Below are positions 32,101 through 46,300 of a DNA stretch of 64,000 nucleotides, piece after piece. A program made the translations under genes and the position numbers. Source of the DNA: Dryas octopetala (taxonomy: Eukaryota > Streptophyta > Magnoliopsida > Rosales > Rosaceae); the NCBI GenBank assembly GCA_963921425.1, contig OY992840.1, forward strand, positions 18,082,621 to 18,146,620, read 5' to 3'. Under the pieces are notes generated by a model. It had not been told where the DNA came from and ran no database searches. It was given only the letters and a program-made list of their open reading frames with translations. Each line of letters starts with the position of its first letter. Within the stretch, counting starts at the first letter, position 1.

Positions 32101-35100
32101 GCCCGATATTCCTGATGATCCTCATATTAATTTTTTTTTTCTTCTTTTTTAATATATAGAAGTCGAGATTCCTTATAAACTTCATATTTTTGTGCTATAT
32201 AGAAATATTATTCAGGAACAACCGTATAAGGAAAGAGTTAATGGAAAAAAAATAAGTGAGAGAGAAAAATTATGACCAAAGCCAAGCCAAAACTCACATT
32301 CCGATGCATTTCAGCATACGACGCGTAGAAAAAGGTGTCTAATTAGGGATACAACTTGATAGCCGGTAGGTCACAGCCAGTTCTACCAACTTGCGGTCCA
32401 TTGTTATAAACTTATAATACAATGTTGTCCTTGTTGTTAATGTAATGTAATGTAATGTTTAATATTATTATATTAAAATAAAATAATATACAAGAACATG
32501 ATTACATTAGTTTTTCAATTTATATAATATATTGATATTGTTTACCAATTTCTGTATATACTCTAACCAAAAATTAAATAAATAGATTTACTGACAAAGC
32601 CATTGCCACAAAAAACGAACGCTTCTCTCTTTGTTCCCTTTTGAACATTAATTTGTTTGTTTTTAGTTTTTACCCTTTTGTCACTTTTTTTGTTCTAAAT
32701 TTTTGGTAGCTACCCTTCGGGACACATTAACTTGTTGTCGGCCTGTTAATCATTTATGTTTTGTTAGACTTTTTTTAGTTTTAATTATGTGGGAAGGGAG
32801 ATTCGAATTGAGACATCTTTCATCACTATTGATAAAAATACCTCTAAACCAACAGTTCTCCTTTCTTAGACTTATTTACCAGCCATTTATGATATATATT
32901 CCCTCCGCTATTTAGCACTTCCTCTTCCTTCTTTAAATTTTGCAATACAGGACATACGTTAAATCCAAATGGGACGGCTATTCTTTTCTATAATGACCAA
33001 CTGTACCTTTCTTCTACATGCATTGCATATAGTCCATTTTTCAGTACATAATTGCTTGGATATTTTATTTTCTATTTATTGAGACGTTAATTTGCTATCG
33101 TGTTTAATCGTTGGATTTGTCTTTGTGGTTATTTTCATTATTTCGGTTATATAAAAGAAGACACGTGCAAAATTTATTAAACAAGCGCATGATGAATGGG
33201 CAATAAATTCTATTTTCAACTCTTTTCTTAAAATGTCCTTAACTTTCTCCCATTTTACCTTCACCACTTGCAATTATTTAAATTTCCTTTAAACTTGAAA
33301 AATTGAAAAAGTAAAATATCATATATGGCTTTGCTCCCATGCCAAGCCCGCGGGAAAATTCTTTGTTTTAAATTAAAAAAAAAAAAGATACATATGGGTA
33401 AAGTATTTTTTAGGGGTTTTTTAAGCCCATTGTGAGAAATATTATGATAGGCCAGTCTACCCTAAAAAACTGGTGATAGGCCAGCACATGTAAAGAAAAG
33501 GCGCTCGACACTTTTATTTTTCTTTTCATACTTCGGAAAATGGCTATTGTTTGACAATTACTATCCTTATCGTCATTGCCCAAAAGTGACTATTATTTAT
33601 CTCATTCAAATGGTACTTATAGATATGTCTTTTGACTATTGTTACAAAAACATGTGAAAAAACAATAAACTAACATAAAATAAATAATTCAAGTTTATGG
33701 AATTACATTCACCATAATCTTAACAGTAATAGTAACTGTTATTAATTGTCATTGTCTAACAATGATAGTTTGCCATTGTTCAACAGTTGCATTATGTCCA
33801 ATATGCAAAAAATATAACACCGGTGCTTGACACTGTTCATGCATGTAGCTCTTTTTATATATATATTTTTTTAATAAAAAACACAGGTTTATTTATTGCA
33901 TTAAGCGGATCTGTTTAACATTTGGAATCATTATGTCAGTTGATTTAACCTTAAAGGGTGTAAAAAAATTATTTAATTTATATTTTATAATATTTTGGAT
34001 GTGCTGAAGATTGAGAAAAGAGAGTGCAAATCCCCTTATAGCAAAAAGAAAAAAAAAAGAAAAAAAAAGAAGAGATTGCAAATGAGTATAAACCTTTATT
34101 TACTAATTAATCGTACTTCTACCAAAAAACTATCAAATTTGTTTGGACTTCTTTGTACACATTCGTATAGCAAAAACTTTGCACATATATATGATGGTGC
34201 ATGCCAAATATGATTTAGTCTTTTTTTTTTTGGGTATATCGGAGGGATAATTTAGACTCTTTCTTTTTTGGTACATGATTTAGAGTCTTTCAATGATACC
34301 TATAAAAATACTGTCAAGGAAACCAAAAAGGAGTAAAGGGCAAGCTCGTCACAAGCATGCATGAGGATGTAGTAGCTAGTGCAGAAACTATGCCACCATA
34401 TATTGATCACGATTACCACCTTCCACACCGCATGCCGAGCAAGACTTGGATGTGGCAGGCGAAAATGTCAACTGTTGTCGTCATATCATTGCTTAGATCT
34501 TTTTCAAGCCGCAATCTTCCGTATACTTTTGAAAGGTGAGTTATATATTTCAATTCGTTTTACTACTGTTCATATATAATATTGTACATTGTAATATAGA
34601 TGTATATATTTGAAAAAAATAATAATAATATAGATTTATATATTTTGTTTAAATCTTGGGCTTAGATGGTAAAAATATATAGTTCCCGATAGGAAATTTA
34701 CAAATCAACAAAAAGAAGTATGAATACTTGGTTAGGGAAAATGTTGAACTTTACCCTTTAACCGACGAGATATATATAAATTTGAAAATTTTATTGTTTT
34801 ACATATATATTATCATACTTTTAATTTTTAACTTAATGTGTAATTTTAACTTAAAAGTTAATAAATACGATAATGGGAATGTCTAACTCCGATTACTCTT
34901 CATTCCGATTCATCCTCACTCTGATTTCAATTTATGTCCATTATGATTATAGATAAGTAAACGTGCCTTATAGTCTAACAATATAAACAACTAATTAAGT
35001 AGATTATATATATGTGTTGCCAAACTGTCTCCCAAAAACCATTACTCATGAAAATCTACATGCAAAATAAAATATGAAGGATAAGAAGACACTTGCAAAC

Positions 35101-36674
35101 TGTAGTTAATTTCCTCGAATTAATCTTAAAATTAGCTAGGTTTCTAGAATAAGAATGTTCTGGAAAAAGGATAGAGTTTGTAGCCAAAATTAAGAAACCT
35201 GAATTTTTAGTACTCCATTAAATACTCGTTGCTTTAACATAATAAGTCACTCATTAATTATCGATCAACATGATCGAACTTGCTACCTTTTGCTTTTGAC
35301 CTACCGATACAGTACGCATGATACCGTGCATTTCATCAAAACCTAACAATAAGTTAAGTTTTTCCTCTAATAACAGTAGTTTTTCAATAGTGATGAAGTA
35401 ATTTCTCAAACTGACAACCATTAATAATTTTTCTCAATGAGAATCTGAAAATGCATACAGATAAGCTAATTAAAAATGTTTTGAAGCTCTCAATATTCAT
35501 GTGAAAAAATAGGTTTGGTTTTTCCAGTACGTTAAAGTGGGAAAAATTATTGAGTGTATCAAATATATCGTCACGTGGTATAACCAATTTAACGTATAAA
35601 AATATTATTAGACGATATATTTATATTAGTAGGGTATAATATTAATAACATTCACTCATATTATGACACGTTTGATTGGTTACATCACGTAACGGTGTAT
35701 CTGATACACATAATAATTTCTCTCAAAGTGAGGTCCTATTTCCTTTATCGATATATCATTTGTAATTATATACAAATAAGCACATACATTCTGTGTGATT
35801 TGTATAACAATAATATATGGGATTACAAATTAGAGTCCCTTTTTCTTTGATTATCGTACATATTCACATATGTACTTGAGCACAGCTATTAGCTATATAT
35901 GCATTTGTCAAACGAATTTTGTAATATATTTAGCTTATTCTATATGAATGTCAGCAACTTAGTTTTCTAGCTAGCAAATAATAATTAGAAATATTTTCCT
36001 AACAATGATTTCTGTATATAAATTTGATATCTAATTTGTCTCCCATTTAGAATCAATATGTCATCATGGAAGTGAAGTGAAAAAACATTTATATGTGGAT
36101 ATTTTTCTCCTCATCAGGTGCCAATGGACTTTTGAAAGCATGACAAAAAATTGGAAAGTGGATCACTCAAGTGTCTACTCAATCACTTCTAAAAAGGTAA
36201 GCTGATCAATAGCCAGATGAATTCATTGAATGGAATGCACTTAGGGATGAGTTAAACACACACTCACACACATATGTTGTATTATTGAGAAGTGACCTCG
36301 AACCATTTTTGAGAAATCAGAATTGGATGGAATTCCTGAAGTGGAATTAAAAGCATATGTATATGGAAAAATTAATGAAATTGTGAATATGTAGTGGAGT
36401 AAAGGCAGAATAAGCAAAGGGAAACACAATATTTTTCATAATTAATGATAAGGATATAACAGAAATTAATCGTTTACACTTAATTAGTTCATAGAAGAAA
36501 TTAAAATTGCACAATAATTAACTGATAACTAGATACTTAATTTCCTTATATTACATTAAAATTTCAAACAGAAAGAAAGAAACGCATGCAGTAGTACACA
36601 ACATATTGATCATCTCAGAATGTTTTTAATTTGGCTGCTTGAAAATTAAAGATTCCAGAGAGAAAAAATCCACG
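29131..36674. other. 7.5-kb intergenic region, mostly featureless
   Basis: AT-rich DNA with poly-T runs and short repeats ((TGTAA)n near 32440). The stretch 30640-31400 is pyrimidine-rich and contains splice-donor-like AAGGTAAGT (31157), but I could not build a coding exon. The stretches 34357-34539 and 36118-36196 each end in donor-like GGTGAGT or GGTAAGC; they could be non-coding exons, unproven. A 185-bp MITE lies at 35540-35724. No protein gene is supported. Confidence 0.5.
35540..35724. mobile_element. 185-bp MITE
   Basis: The inverted ends are GGAAAAATTATTGAGTGTATC and, from the other side, GAGAGAAATTATTATGTGTATC. The match extends inward (ATATCGTCACGTGGTATAACC against ACACCGTTACGTGATGTAACC). 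The 6-bp AAAGTG lies on both sides (35534-35539 and 35725-35730); a longer target-site duplication was not seen. Confidence 0.75.
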
Positions 36675-38304
36675 TTAGAATAGATTATGAGTGTTGTAGG
36701 CCTCCCATGGTTTGCCAAACAATTGGATGTCTGCAAACAGATGGTGCTGCTGCAAATTAAGAGTTATAAGGTGTTGTCAGATGCTGTTTGATTATATATG
36801 CATGTTTGTTAATTATAGCACAGAAGATAGATTGGGTACGGTAAAATGTCAGACATATATATGTTAATTTTGGTGAAATATATATATATATATATATAAT
36901 TGAGATGAGGAAATTAACTGGTTGCATGTTGTTAAATATTATTGGAAATTTGGAAGTTACCTCTTGGGAAATTCCAGTACAACTGGTTTGCTGCAGAGAA
37001 TTGAAACTTGGAGAGGGGCTCCAGTACCTTCCCGTAATCACCAAATTAGCATCATGAGCATTATGATCAACCAAGTGAAGATCTTGATGAGCAGTAGCAG
37101 CAGTACTAGTACTAGTTCCTCCTGCTGCTGCTAAATGCGAGCTGCTTATTGGTTGTTCAAGTACCTCAGCCTGCAGCAGCTGCAATGAATTAGGAATAGG
37201 ATCATGATTGATGTTGTTGTTGTTAGCCGATTCTTCCCCAGCTTCAAAGGGAGGACTAGTACTCCAAGAACTTAATCGGCTGAGTTGGTCGCATGGCGGC
37301 TGCTGCTGGTGTTGCTTTGATTGATCCTCATGATCATGATCATCAACTACTACTAGGAATGATGATCTTTCCCGCCTTCGCATCTTTTCTCTCGTCCTTT
37401 CCCTTGCCCTGGCCCTCGCCTTTTCCCTCAACGCCTTTGCAAGAGGGTGATGAAATGCGCTTCTTTTCCTCTTACTGTTTCTTTTAGTCTCTTTGACATC
37501 AATGATGTTCGTTGCAACCTCGTCTATGCCAGATACCATTTCACACGACTCCGAAGTGGCCGAAGATGTGCTTTTGGAGTTGTGGTAGTAGTTCAATATT
37601 TCTAGACCATCTCTCGTTGTTCCTGCACCTTGTAATTTAAGTAATTTCTTGATTTCTGGCTCTGCCTGTTTGAGCAACCACTCCACGGTTTTGCTGGCCT
37701 TGTCAAACCCCAGCACGTCTTGCAGCCCGAAGAACCTTCGGGCAATTTCAAGGGACAATCTCATCCTCCGGTCCCTCATTCCTCGAGCTGTCTTGATCTT
37801 GCTGTGCCGGTCTCTCTTGCAAGGCCTTCTACTACTTCTCATCGGGATCTGATGTTGCTCCCCCTCATCAATATTCTTGTCATGGTTTAATTTGTTCGAT
37901 TCCCAGTCTACCATTTTGATGAGGGTATTAGTAGTAGTCGAAGTAGTAGTACTGCTCTGCTGATGCTGATGCTGATGACCATCAGCAGCAGCTTCCCTCA
38001 TGAGGCTGCCTGGTACTTGCGAGTGCTCCAGGGACTGCAGGTCATGGTGTTGTTGTTGGGGTAGTACTAAGACGTCGTCGTTTCCGAAGGGAGAGGGGAA
38101 GTCGAAGCAACACAAAGGAGGATGATGAGGAGGAGGGTTTTCCTGTTTGGAATTGGAATTGGGATTGGGGGTACTACTGAGGTCATTGTGAAAATTAGGC
38201 CTGTTGATGAAAAAGGATGGTTGGTCATGATGAGGATAAGACACGGGTTGTTGATTAATTTCAATAGTACTAGTGTTAATTACCATGTTTGAGCTTGGAA
38301 ACAT
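36675..38304 (-). CDS. CYC/TB1-class TCP transcription factor (BRC1/TCP18-like)
   Basis: A nuclear DNA-binding protein; class members repress axillary bud growth or shape flower symmetry. Exon 1 is 36961-38304 and exon 2 is 36675-36749, for 472 residues. The TCP bHLH domain is at ~163-221 ([18 protein letters not shown], then [13 protein letters not shown]). A short ECE-like SESCEMVSG is near 251. The Arg-rich R domain at ~289-307 ([17 protein letters not shown]) defines the CYC/TB1 clade. The start at 38304 gives MFPSSN; an in-frame ATG 18 codons upstream (38358) is less family-like. Read without splicing, the frame runs on into AT-rich junk. Splicing after ...GISQE at a GTAACT donor joins a 24-residue exon containing [13 protein letters not shown], a conserved CYC/TB1 C terminus. 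His/Gln/Ser/Thr-rich runs lie at ~107-127 and ~330-336. BRC1, TCP12 and TCP1 subclades cannot be separated here. Confidence 0.93.
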
Positions 38305-41300
38305 TATATATGTCGCCTGTGGTGTTGGCTTTGCTAGCTTTGAAATTGCACCACACAATTAACCCTAGTTCTACCTAGCAGCTAGCTAGTAAGTAGTAGT
38401 AGTACTCTTTGCTAATTGTAGGTGCCACGGTGGGACTACTGAGGCTTGAGCTTTGAGAACGACAAGTGCGGAGAGGGGTTCAATTTCATCAACCCTTTCA
38501 ATTCAATTTCTTTCTCTGCAAGAGTGGTGAAAAAACAGGTAATTAAGCACATGAGAAAGACAGCCATATGTTACTGTTATATATTTACCAGCTAGCAGAG
38601 CTTTGAGAAAGACAGCTGCTTCACATATACATTAATGTACGTACGTATATATGCGCATATGTGTATATATTTCGAGTCGATCTTTAATTTGTGATGTACG
38701 CGCGTGTGTGTGTGAGAGAGATTGAGCCTAGAGAATTGAAAGAGATTGTACATTTACCAACAGAGAGACTGAGAAAGACAGCACAGCGAGTCAGCAACAA
38801 TACCGCATGTCCATGGGGGCTGAATATGAGAAAGGCAGAGAGAAATAAAGAGTCAGAGGAAATAAATAAGGTAATGAGGAGAGGAGGAGGTAAAGAAGCA
38901 AGCTAGCTAGCAAGGACTAAGGAGCTGGAGGCAATATTTATTGCAGACAATGAGCCATCTTTTTCTAAATCTTTTCTTAAAAAAGTTGGATCTCTTTAGA
39001 GAAGGATATTGTGGGGAGTGAGTGGATGGGAAAACACCTAGTATACTATTTCCACCACTTCACGTGGTTAGCAGGTGGGATATTGACAGAAATTCCCCAT
39101 TTCAACATGCTTCTCACTTGCATGGATTCCACACATAAAGTAGTCATATAGAGAGAGAGATGGAGAGTGGGTTTTGTACATTTGTTTGGTTAGATTCAAC
39201 TAACATTAATTTACTCTTCTTTCTTCAATTTCAAATTTTTATTTCAGTCATATATCATATCATAATTCTTTTTAATTTCGGATGTTGATTTTTCTAACTT
39301 CAAGTGTAATACCGACCAGTTAACGCTTTAAAAATCATACCGTATGTCATAATTAAGATCTTAAATTTTCACAGATAACATTTGTCTTAATTCTTTTTCT
39401 CATTGGTAGTATTGTTATTTATTTTAATGTATTGATTAAATCATCATTTAAAGATTAAATTATAAATTTAAACTCTTGAACTTTGATAAGTCAAGTCCAA
39501 AACTTATAGAAGTGAAACATAAACAATCAACATGTACCAATCAATCTGCATAAGCAAAAATTCTCCTTGGTGTGCTAATTAACCCATCCGCGCTTGTATT
39601 CATAACATATATCCGAAATTTACATTCGAGTCTGAACAGCACAATCAATATTCAATACCATATATATATATATATCTTTAATTTTCACCAAGTAAAAGAA
39701 AATGACGCAACAATATATAGTCATTCAATTTGTAATATATATACCAGTCAGGTTGAAAGTCAAAATAAACAAAAAAATCTATGTTTAATTGGTCTAGGTA
39801 GCTTTTCAGTTCCTCTTTTGTGTTTTTGCTATAAGCTATGAGAACTAGTGCTTGAACCTCCACGTGGCTGTGTCTAAACCCTAGGAAGGAAGGACAATTA
39901 TTTCGCTCAATTACTCAAAGGGGGCATACAGGCCTGCCCTCATAGGGTATTCTCCTTTGACCGGGGCATCTCAACAAATTAAATGTCTCTGTCACCAAAA
40001 AGGAAGAACACCCCATCTCTCTCTCTCTCTCTCTAGATTCTCTCTCTACGTCTATCAACTCCCTAATGTAAGAATGTTGTTGGGTATTCCCTCCCTCCCA
40101 TGCGTTCTTATCTGTTTAGCTTTTTTCCGAAATGAAAGCTAAAAAGCTCTCTATCTCTCTCATTGCCAAGAAAATAGTTGCTTTGTGCTTGTACTTGCCA
40201 CTGCCCTATACAAGACCTTCGAAGAGCCCTAGCCAATGAGCACTTGCCACTACCATCTCATCCCCATGTCAAAATGGCAATATTATTAGTCCTATTGACA
40301 ATTGAAACCCCTCTGTGCATACCGGCCTACTACTATTTCCCTTCCTTTCTCAAACCTTCTTTCCATTTATACATGCCGTTCTTCTCCCCATGCCACTTAT
40401 ATGAACCACCTCTCTCTCTCTCTCTCTCTCTACACTTTCTCTTTCTAGAGCTTAGCTGAGCTAGCCTGACCTCTTTAGACTATACTGGCATAATTAACAG
40501 GACCACATGTTATGTATATGCCTATCCTGGATTGTTCTGAGGTTGCTTTCAAGGAGCTAGGAGATAACTATGAAAACAAAAGGGGTGAATAATGTATATG
40601 AGTGTACCACATTTTAGAGTGCAGTGGGTGCATATATAATGGAAGTGTACAATAGAACCCTAAAAAGTCATGCTTATAAGTGTAAGTGCTTTCATATCCT
40701 TGCCCGAGTGTTCTATCTATCTCTGCCTGTCTGTGTACCATATTCAATTTTTGTGGTTGAAAATCATATATTTCACTGTTTTCTTTGTTCCTTATAATCA
40801 CCCTTTTTCAGATTCATTTGGAATGTGAGCATGTGAGTTTTTTAGGGGATGAACCATTTTCCACATATGGCAAGGAATATGGGTGACTTGTATAGGACAA
40901 ATTTTTTGTGCACCGGCTATATTTGGTAATTAAACATTGCTAAGTAGTCCAGTCCCTTTTGAGTATTTTAGGTCTAATTGTACCTGGAATTTTGTTATAT
41001 ATGTTTTGGTTAATTAATATATGTTATAGCATTTCAATTAAAGGTGATGATGGGAAAGCAAGTCCATGTTGCTTTTTATCCTTATTATGCTACTGATCAA
41101 AAATATCTTTCTAGCAAGCTAGTTCATAATTTTAAACCCAATATATATGTGCCATGTATATAATGCTTCTTCTAGCTAGCTAGCACCAACAAATTGAATT
41201 GTACATTGAATCATGCACAAAAATGCAATGTGCAGCATCATTGATTCTGTAAAAAAGGAGTTACTTTAAGACACCATCACAATCTACAACAATTAACCAT

Positions 41301-43247
41301 TACTTTCATTAGAGGTAATATTAGCCAAACAAGGAGTTATATCTGCCTGAAATATTTCTGATTGCTGACATGACCACTTTGTGAGTAGGCATGCGCGCTA
41401 GCTAGATTCTATGGCCGATGCTGTTGTTGTTGTACCTTTAATATATGGTTCTTGTGCAAAGCTTAATTGATTTTCTTCTTCTATTACTGTTCTTATTTCT
41501 GATCAAGTACTAGCTTCTCATACTCTGAAAAAACCCAACTCGGCCCATTTTGAGATTAATGATAAATCTCTCTCTCCTTGGCTCCTTGCCTAATTAAATA
41601 TTGATCAAAATAAACCAGCAGCTAAATTTCTGCATTATATATACAGATATATGTGCTTCTTTTTAGGGCTCAAATGTTGATCAAAATGGTGATTAATTTC
41701 ATATGCCATATATTGTAGTCATATCCTTTAAAAAAAAAAAAAAAAGTCATGCTGACTTAATTAATTAGTAGGGCCTGTAGTGATTTGATGTTTCAAACCC
41801 ATGGAATATCTGGTGATAATGCTGCCAAGGACATATACATTGATTAAGGTTGAGATAAGCAATATTATATATGTCGCATGCCTTTGTTCTTCAGTGTACA
41901 AAAAGATTGAAACATCTCCGGCCCCATTCAAACGAGCTGAAATAGATGGTGCAATTAATAATGGTCTCACGTACACTAACTTCTATCTCAGCATTTAAGC
42001 AAAATTTAGAAATTAATAATAATAATAACTATCTGGATAGGAAAATTATGAAAAAGGTACATGTCTGCTCAGGACCATTTGATCATTAATTTATTGTTTT
42101 CTCTCAAAACGAAGACATATTTTTCTACTTATTTTTATTAACATTGTCTTTTCCTTTGTTTTTTTGTGGTGTGATCTGATTCCCAAGGAATAGGACAAGT
42201 TCTAAGATGGCTACAACAAGAAGTAATTAGCTACTTTAGAAGCCATTCAGAAACCAGATTGAATGCCATTGTATCCCATTTTGTGAGATATTCTGCACCA
42301 CAAAAATGAAAATGTTTAATTTCGTGTTAAAGAATTAATGAAATTAAACAGATAATTTAATATGACCTTTAATAATTTTGGATAATATGTGTATGTACGT
42401 GAATGTGAAGTTAGGGACAAAAGGACAATGATTGACGAAGTACAGTGTCATTGGCTGGCATACATTAATTAATATATATATTGTACATGTGTAATGTGTT
42501 AACTTGGTTATACAGGAGACGAGAATAAGGATATATAGAGGATATATAATAGAAAATAGTAACGGCTAGCTAGCTTGTAACTCAGATAGACTATATACAC
42601 ACTCTTTTATGTACATTGATATCTCATCATTTAAATATGGCCTATGGGTAAGGACGACTTTGTCACGCAGGCTCATTGATTTATGTGAAGCTTGATACAT
42701 AACACTTCTGAAGGATCCACATGAACAGGTTCATGATGCAGCATTTGGCCACTTATTTTTATCGATTAAAATTATTTTGACCTCTGATTTGGAGGTCAAC
42801 AAGGTCGCTGACACCTTTTGAGTCCGTAAGTCTAATAGCATGCAAGAAAAAAAGAGAGAAAGAGAGTAGAACAGGAAGAGGAGACTCCAAGTTGGAAGAA
42901 ATTGGAGACTTAGTTGGAGAGGAGTACGTAGAGACTTCTTTTTTTGGTTTGCTTAAAAAAAAAGTAGACATTTTTTTAATCGCTTGGAAAATATAATATA
43001 ATCGTACTATTTTTTTATTTATCAAAGTAGACATAATATATGATATAATTGTACTTTACTTTTTTCTTTTTTGAATGATATGGTCCTACTTCAAAACTAT
43101 TTGTGATGCATACAACATCGGCCCATTAAAAATATAGGTTAATTAGATCGAGGAATCTACCGGCCCGGCCCAACCAATCCCGTTCAGCTCCATAGGAAGA
43201 ATCACGGAGAGCGTGGGTACACGCGTCCCTCAAAAAACCCGCTACTC

Positions 43248-43255
43248 TTTCCCGC
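43248..43255 (+). promoter_or_regulatory. E2F-binding motif upstream of MSH2
   Basis: TTTCCCGC, the canonical E2F site, lies 121 bp before the MSH2 start codon. It fits S-phase expression of a replication-linked repair gene. A TATAAAG at 43290-43296 follows it. Confidence 0.6.
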
Positions 43256-43353
43256 CAATCCCCAACCCACCCAAGTACCCAACCCCGTGTATAAAGTATA
43301 AACCCACTTTCAGAAGAGACTTCAACAGTCCCATTTCTGTCTCAGAGCGAAGC

Positions 43354-43362
43354 AAACCCTAA
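43354..43362 (+). promoter_or_regulatory. Telo-box in MSH2 5' leader
   Basis: AAACCCTAA lies 14 bp before the MSH2 ATG. Telo-boxes near the start of transcription are common in plant genes active in dividing cells. GGCCC words resembling site II elements occur at 43118-43175. Confidence 0.55.
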
Positions 43363-43375
43363 CAGCAAACCAGCA

Positions 43376-46300
43376 ATGGATGCCAATTTTGAGGACCAGA
43401 GCAAGCTTCCGGAGCTTAAACTAGGTAAGCCGAGAAAACCAAAAACAAAAACCCTAGCTTTGCATTTCGACTAATTATTATTATTTTTTTTCATAAGCAT
43501 TTTTAATTTAGTTTTTGTATTTACTCGTTGCACTTTTGTTAGATGCCAAGCAATCTCAAGGGTTTCTCTCGTTCTTCAAAACCCTCCCCCATGTGAGTAT
43601 TTCTATTTCTGGTCCATATGGGTGCGTCGCTCTGGTATTGTTAAGTTTAGATTGTGAAGTTTAATAGGAAACATACTCTTCTGTTTACTTGCTTGAAAAT
43701 GAAAGGGAAAGGGAAGTTGAAAAAAAATTGTGGTTTTATTTATTTATTTTAAAAGTCGTTCACTTATTTATTTGGAAAAACTTGGCTAGAATGAACTTAA
43801 AATTAAGTTTTGGTTTCATTTCGTTGCATTTTCTTTGTGATTGAATATAATCACTAGGCTCTTTTAGCTGCTTAGGAAATGTAGGAAAAGAAAACCGAGA
43901 AACAAAACGAAGTTAGTAGAATTCTGAATATTTGGGGCACTGGTGTTAGTTGCTATAAAAAAACACAATATTGGGAATCAAAATTGATGGAAACCAAAAA
44001 TTCAAATTGAACTCCCTGATGTCTTCTTGGTAACTTAAACATGGTTTAATAATGTGCGAGCGTGTGTCTGTCTATATATAATTTATTGGAAGACTTATGT
44101 TCTAATTATTTGGTTTTGGTTTGTTTCTGTTGCAGGACTCAAGAGCTATTCGATTGTTTGATCGTCGGGTCAGTTTGTATTCCAACTCTCTTTTATGAAT
44201 CCTCTCTCCCCCCCTCCCCCCTCTATTTTCTTCTCTATTTTCTCATATTTTCTCCTGTTTACTATGTTTTTTATTTCCTGGCACACTTGCATATGTGCAT
44301 ATTTTGAGTTTATATGATCCATACTTTATGTTTGGTTGTATGTCAATATTAAGAAATAGGTATCTTATCTTTTATCTGGTTTCTATGCCTAATTTTGGGC
44401 AATAGAACTCTCCTATCCTATACCGCCTACCATAGTTTCAGTACTGCCTATGACTTGTTACCTCAATTAGTCTTTCCCGGTAACTAGGATTTTTGTGAAG
44501 ATTTCTCTTTATTTTGTAGGTTCCTATTAAGTCCCCCCCTCCCCCTCCCTTTTCTCTCCCTTATTCTCTGAAAACATCATTTGCTTGCCGTTCTTCCTAA
44601 ATATGTAATATTTCAGGACTACTACACTGCTCATGGTGAAAATGCTACTTTCATTGCAAAGACCTACTATCGTACCACCACTGCTTTGCGACAATTGGGT
44701 AGCGGATCTGATGGCCTATCCAGTGTGAGTGTTAGTAAAAATATGTTTGAAACAATTGCCCGTGATCTTCTACTGGAAAGAACAGACCATACTCTTGAGA
44801 TTTATGAGGGTAGTGGATCAAGTTGGAGACTGTTGAAAAGTGGAACGCCTGGAAACCTCGGCAGTTTCGAAGATGTTTTATTTGCCAACAATGAGATGCA
44901 GGATACCCCAGTGATTGTTGCACTATTGCCTAACTTTCGTGAAAATGGTTGCACTGTTGGGTTAGGATATGTTGATCTAACTAAACGAGTACTTGGATTA
45001 GCTGAATTTCTTGACGATAGCCACTTTACAAATGTGGAATCAGCTTTGGTTGCACTTGGTTGCAAGGAATGCCTTCTTCCCTTAGAGAGTGGCAAAACCA
45101 GTGAAATTAGAACTTTGCATGATGCATTGACTAGATGTGGTGTGATGTTAACTGAGAAGAAGAAGACTGAATTTAAGATGAGAGATTTGGTTCAGGATCT
45201 CAGTAGGCTTGTCAAAGGCTCTATTGAACCAGTTCGAGATTTAGTTTCTGGCTTTGAGTTTGCACCTGGTGCATTGGGGGCATTGCTCTCTTATGCAGAA
45301 CTGCTTGCTGATGAGAGCAATTATGGAAATTATAACATCCGAAGATATAATCTTGACAGCTATATGAGGTTAGATTCTGCTGCTATGAGGGCACTTAATG
45401 TTCTTGAAAGCAAAACTGATGCAAATAAAAATTTCAGTTTGTTTGGTCTTATGAATAGAACCTGTACTGCTGGAATGGGTAAACGCTTGCTTCACATGTG
45501 GCTAAAACAGCCTTTATTAGATGTAAATGAAATCAATTCCAGGCTAGATTTGGTACAAGCATTTGTGGAGGATCCTGCGCTTCGCCAAGATTTGAGGCAG
45601 CATCTGAAAAGAATCTCAGACATCGAGCGACTGATGCACAATCTTGAGAAGAAAAGAGCTGGTTTGCAGCATGTTGTAAAACTTTATCAGGTAGAATCTT
45701 ATCTTTTACAGCTTGATTATTTTGTAAGGTTATCTGCAGTGTCTACTTGTTTTTGGTATGACCATATAAATGTATACTTTTTCTAGACAAGCAGCCAAAG
45801 AGAACCATTTCCTTTGTCATCTCTGTCTCTATATGTGTGTGTGTGTGTATTTCTATCTCTTTTTTTTTTTTTTTGCTTCTCTATCCAGCTAACTGATATT
45901 GTTCCGTAGTGCTTTTCTTTGGTTTTTTTACTGTCCTTATTTAAGAATGATGGGATCTTGGCTGTATTAAAAGAAAAGTGATGATTGATCTTCAAAAACA
46001 TACTTTCAGCCCTGTCAAGTATAATGTCGGTAAACTGTACTTAATTGTCTAATAGTTGTAAGTAACTATGCCTTTAATTTGATTCTCATTTTTTGATTGC
46101 AGTCAAGTATAAGACTTCCATACATTAGAAGTGCACTAGAGCGGTACGATGGACAATTTTCCTCGCTGATCAAGGAAAGATATTCAGATTCCCTTGAGTT
46201 ATGGACTGATGATGGTCACCTAAATAAGTTCATTGCTCTAGTGGAAGCTGCTGTCGACCTTGATCAACTTGAGAATGGAGAGTACATGATAGCATCTAGT

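Larger units (their letters stand above)
38305..43375. other. Intergenic region between TCP gene and MSH2
   Basis: About 5.1 kb holding the divergent promoters of the TCP gene (left) and MSH2 (right). It contains several CT/GA runs (40016-40034, 40412-40430), AT microsatellites and a purine-rich tract at ~42845-42890. I see no protein gene and no known miRNA precursor. The interval is long enough for distal control elements of the TCP gene, but none can be identified by eye. Confidence 0.5.

Noticed and set aside
34357..34579. Short open frames followed by a donor-like GGTGAGT
   Set aside because: 60-66 residues with no domain and no matching downstream coding exon; a non-coding exon remains possible.
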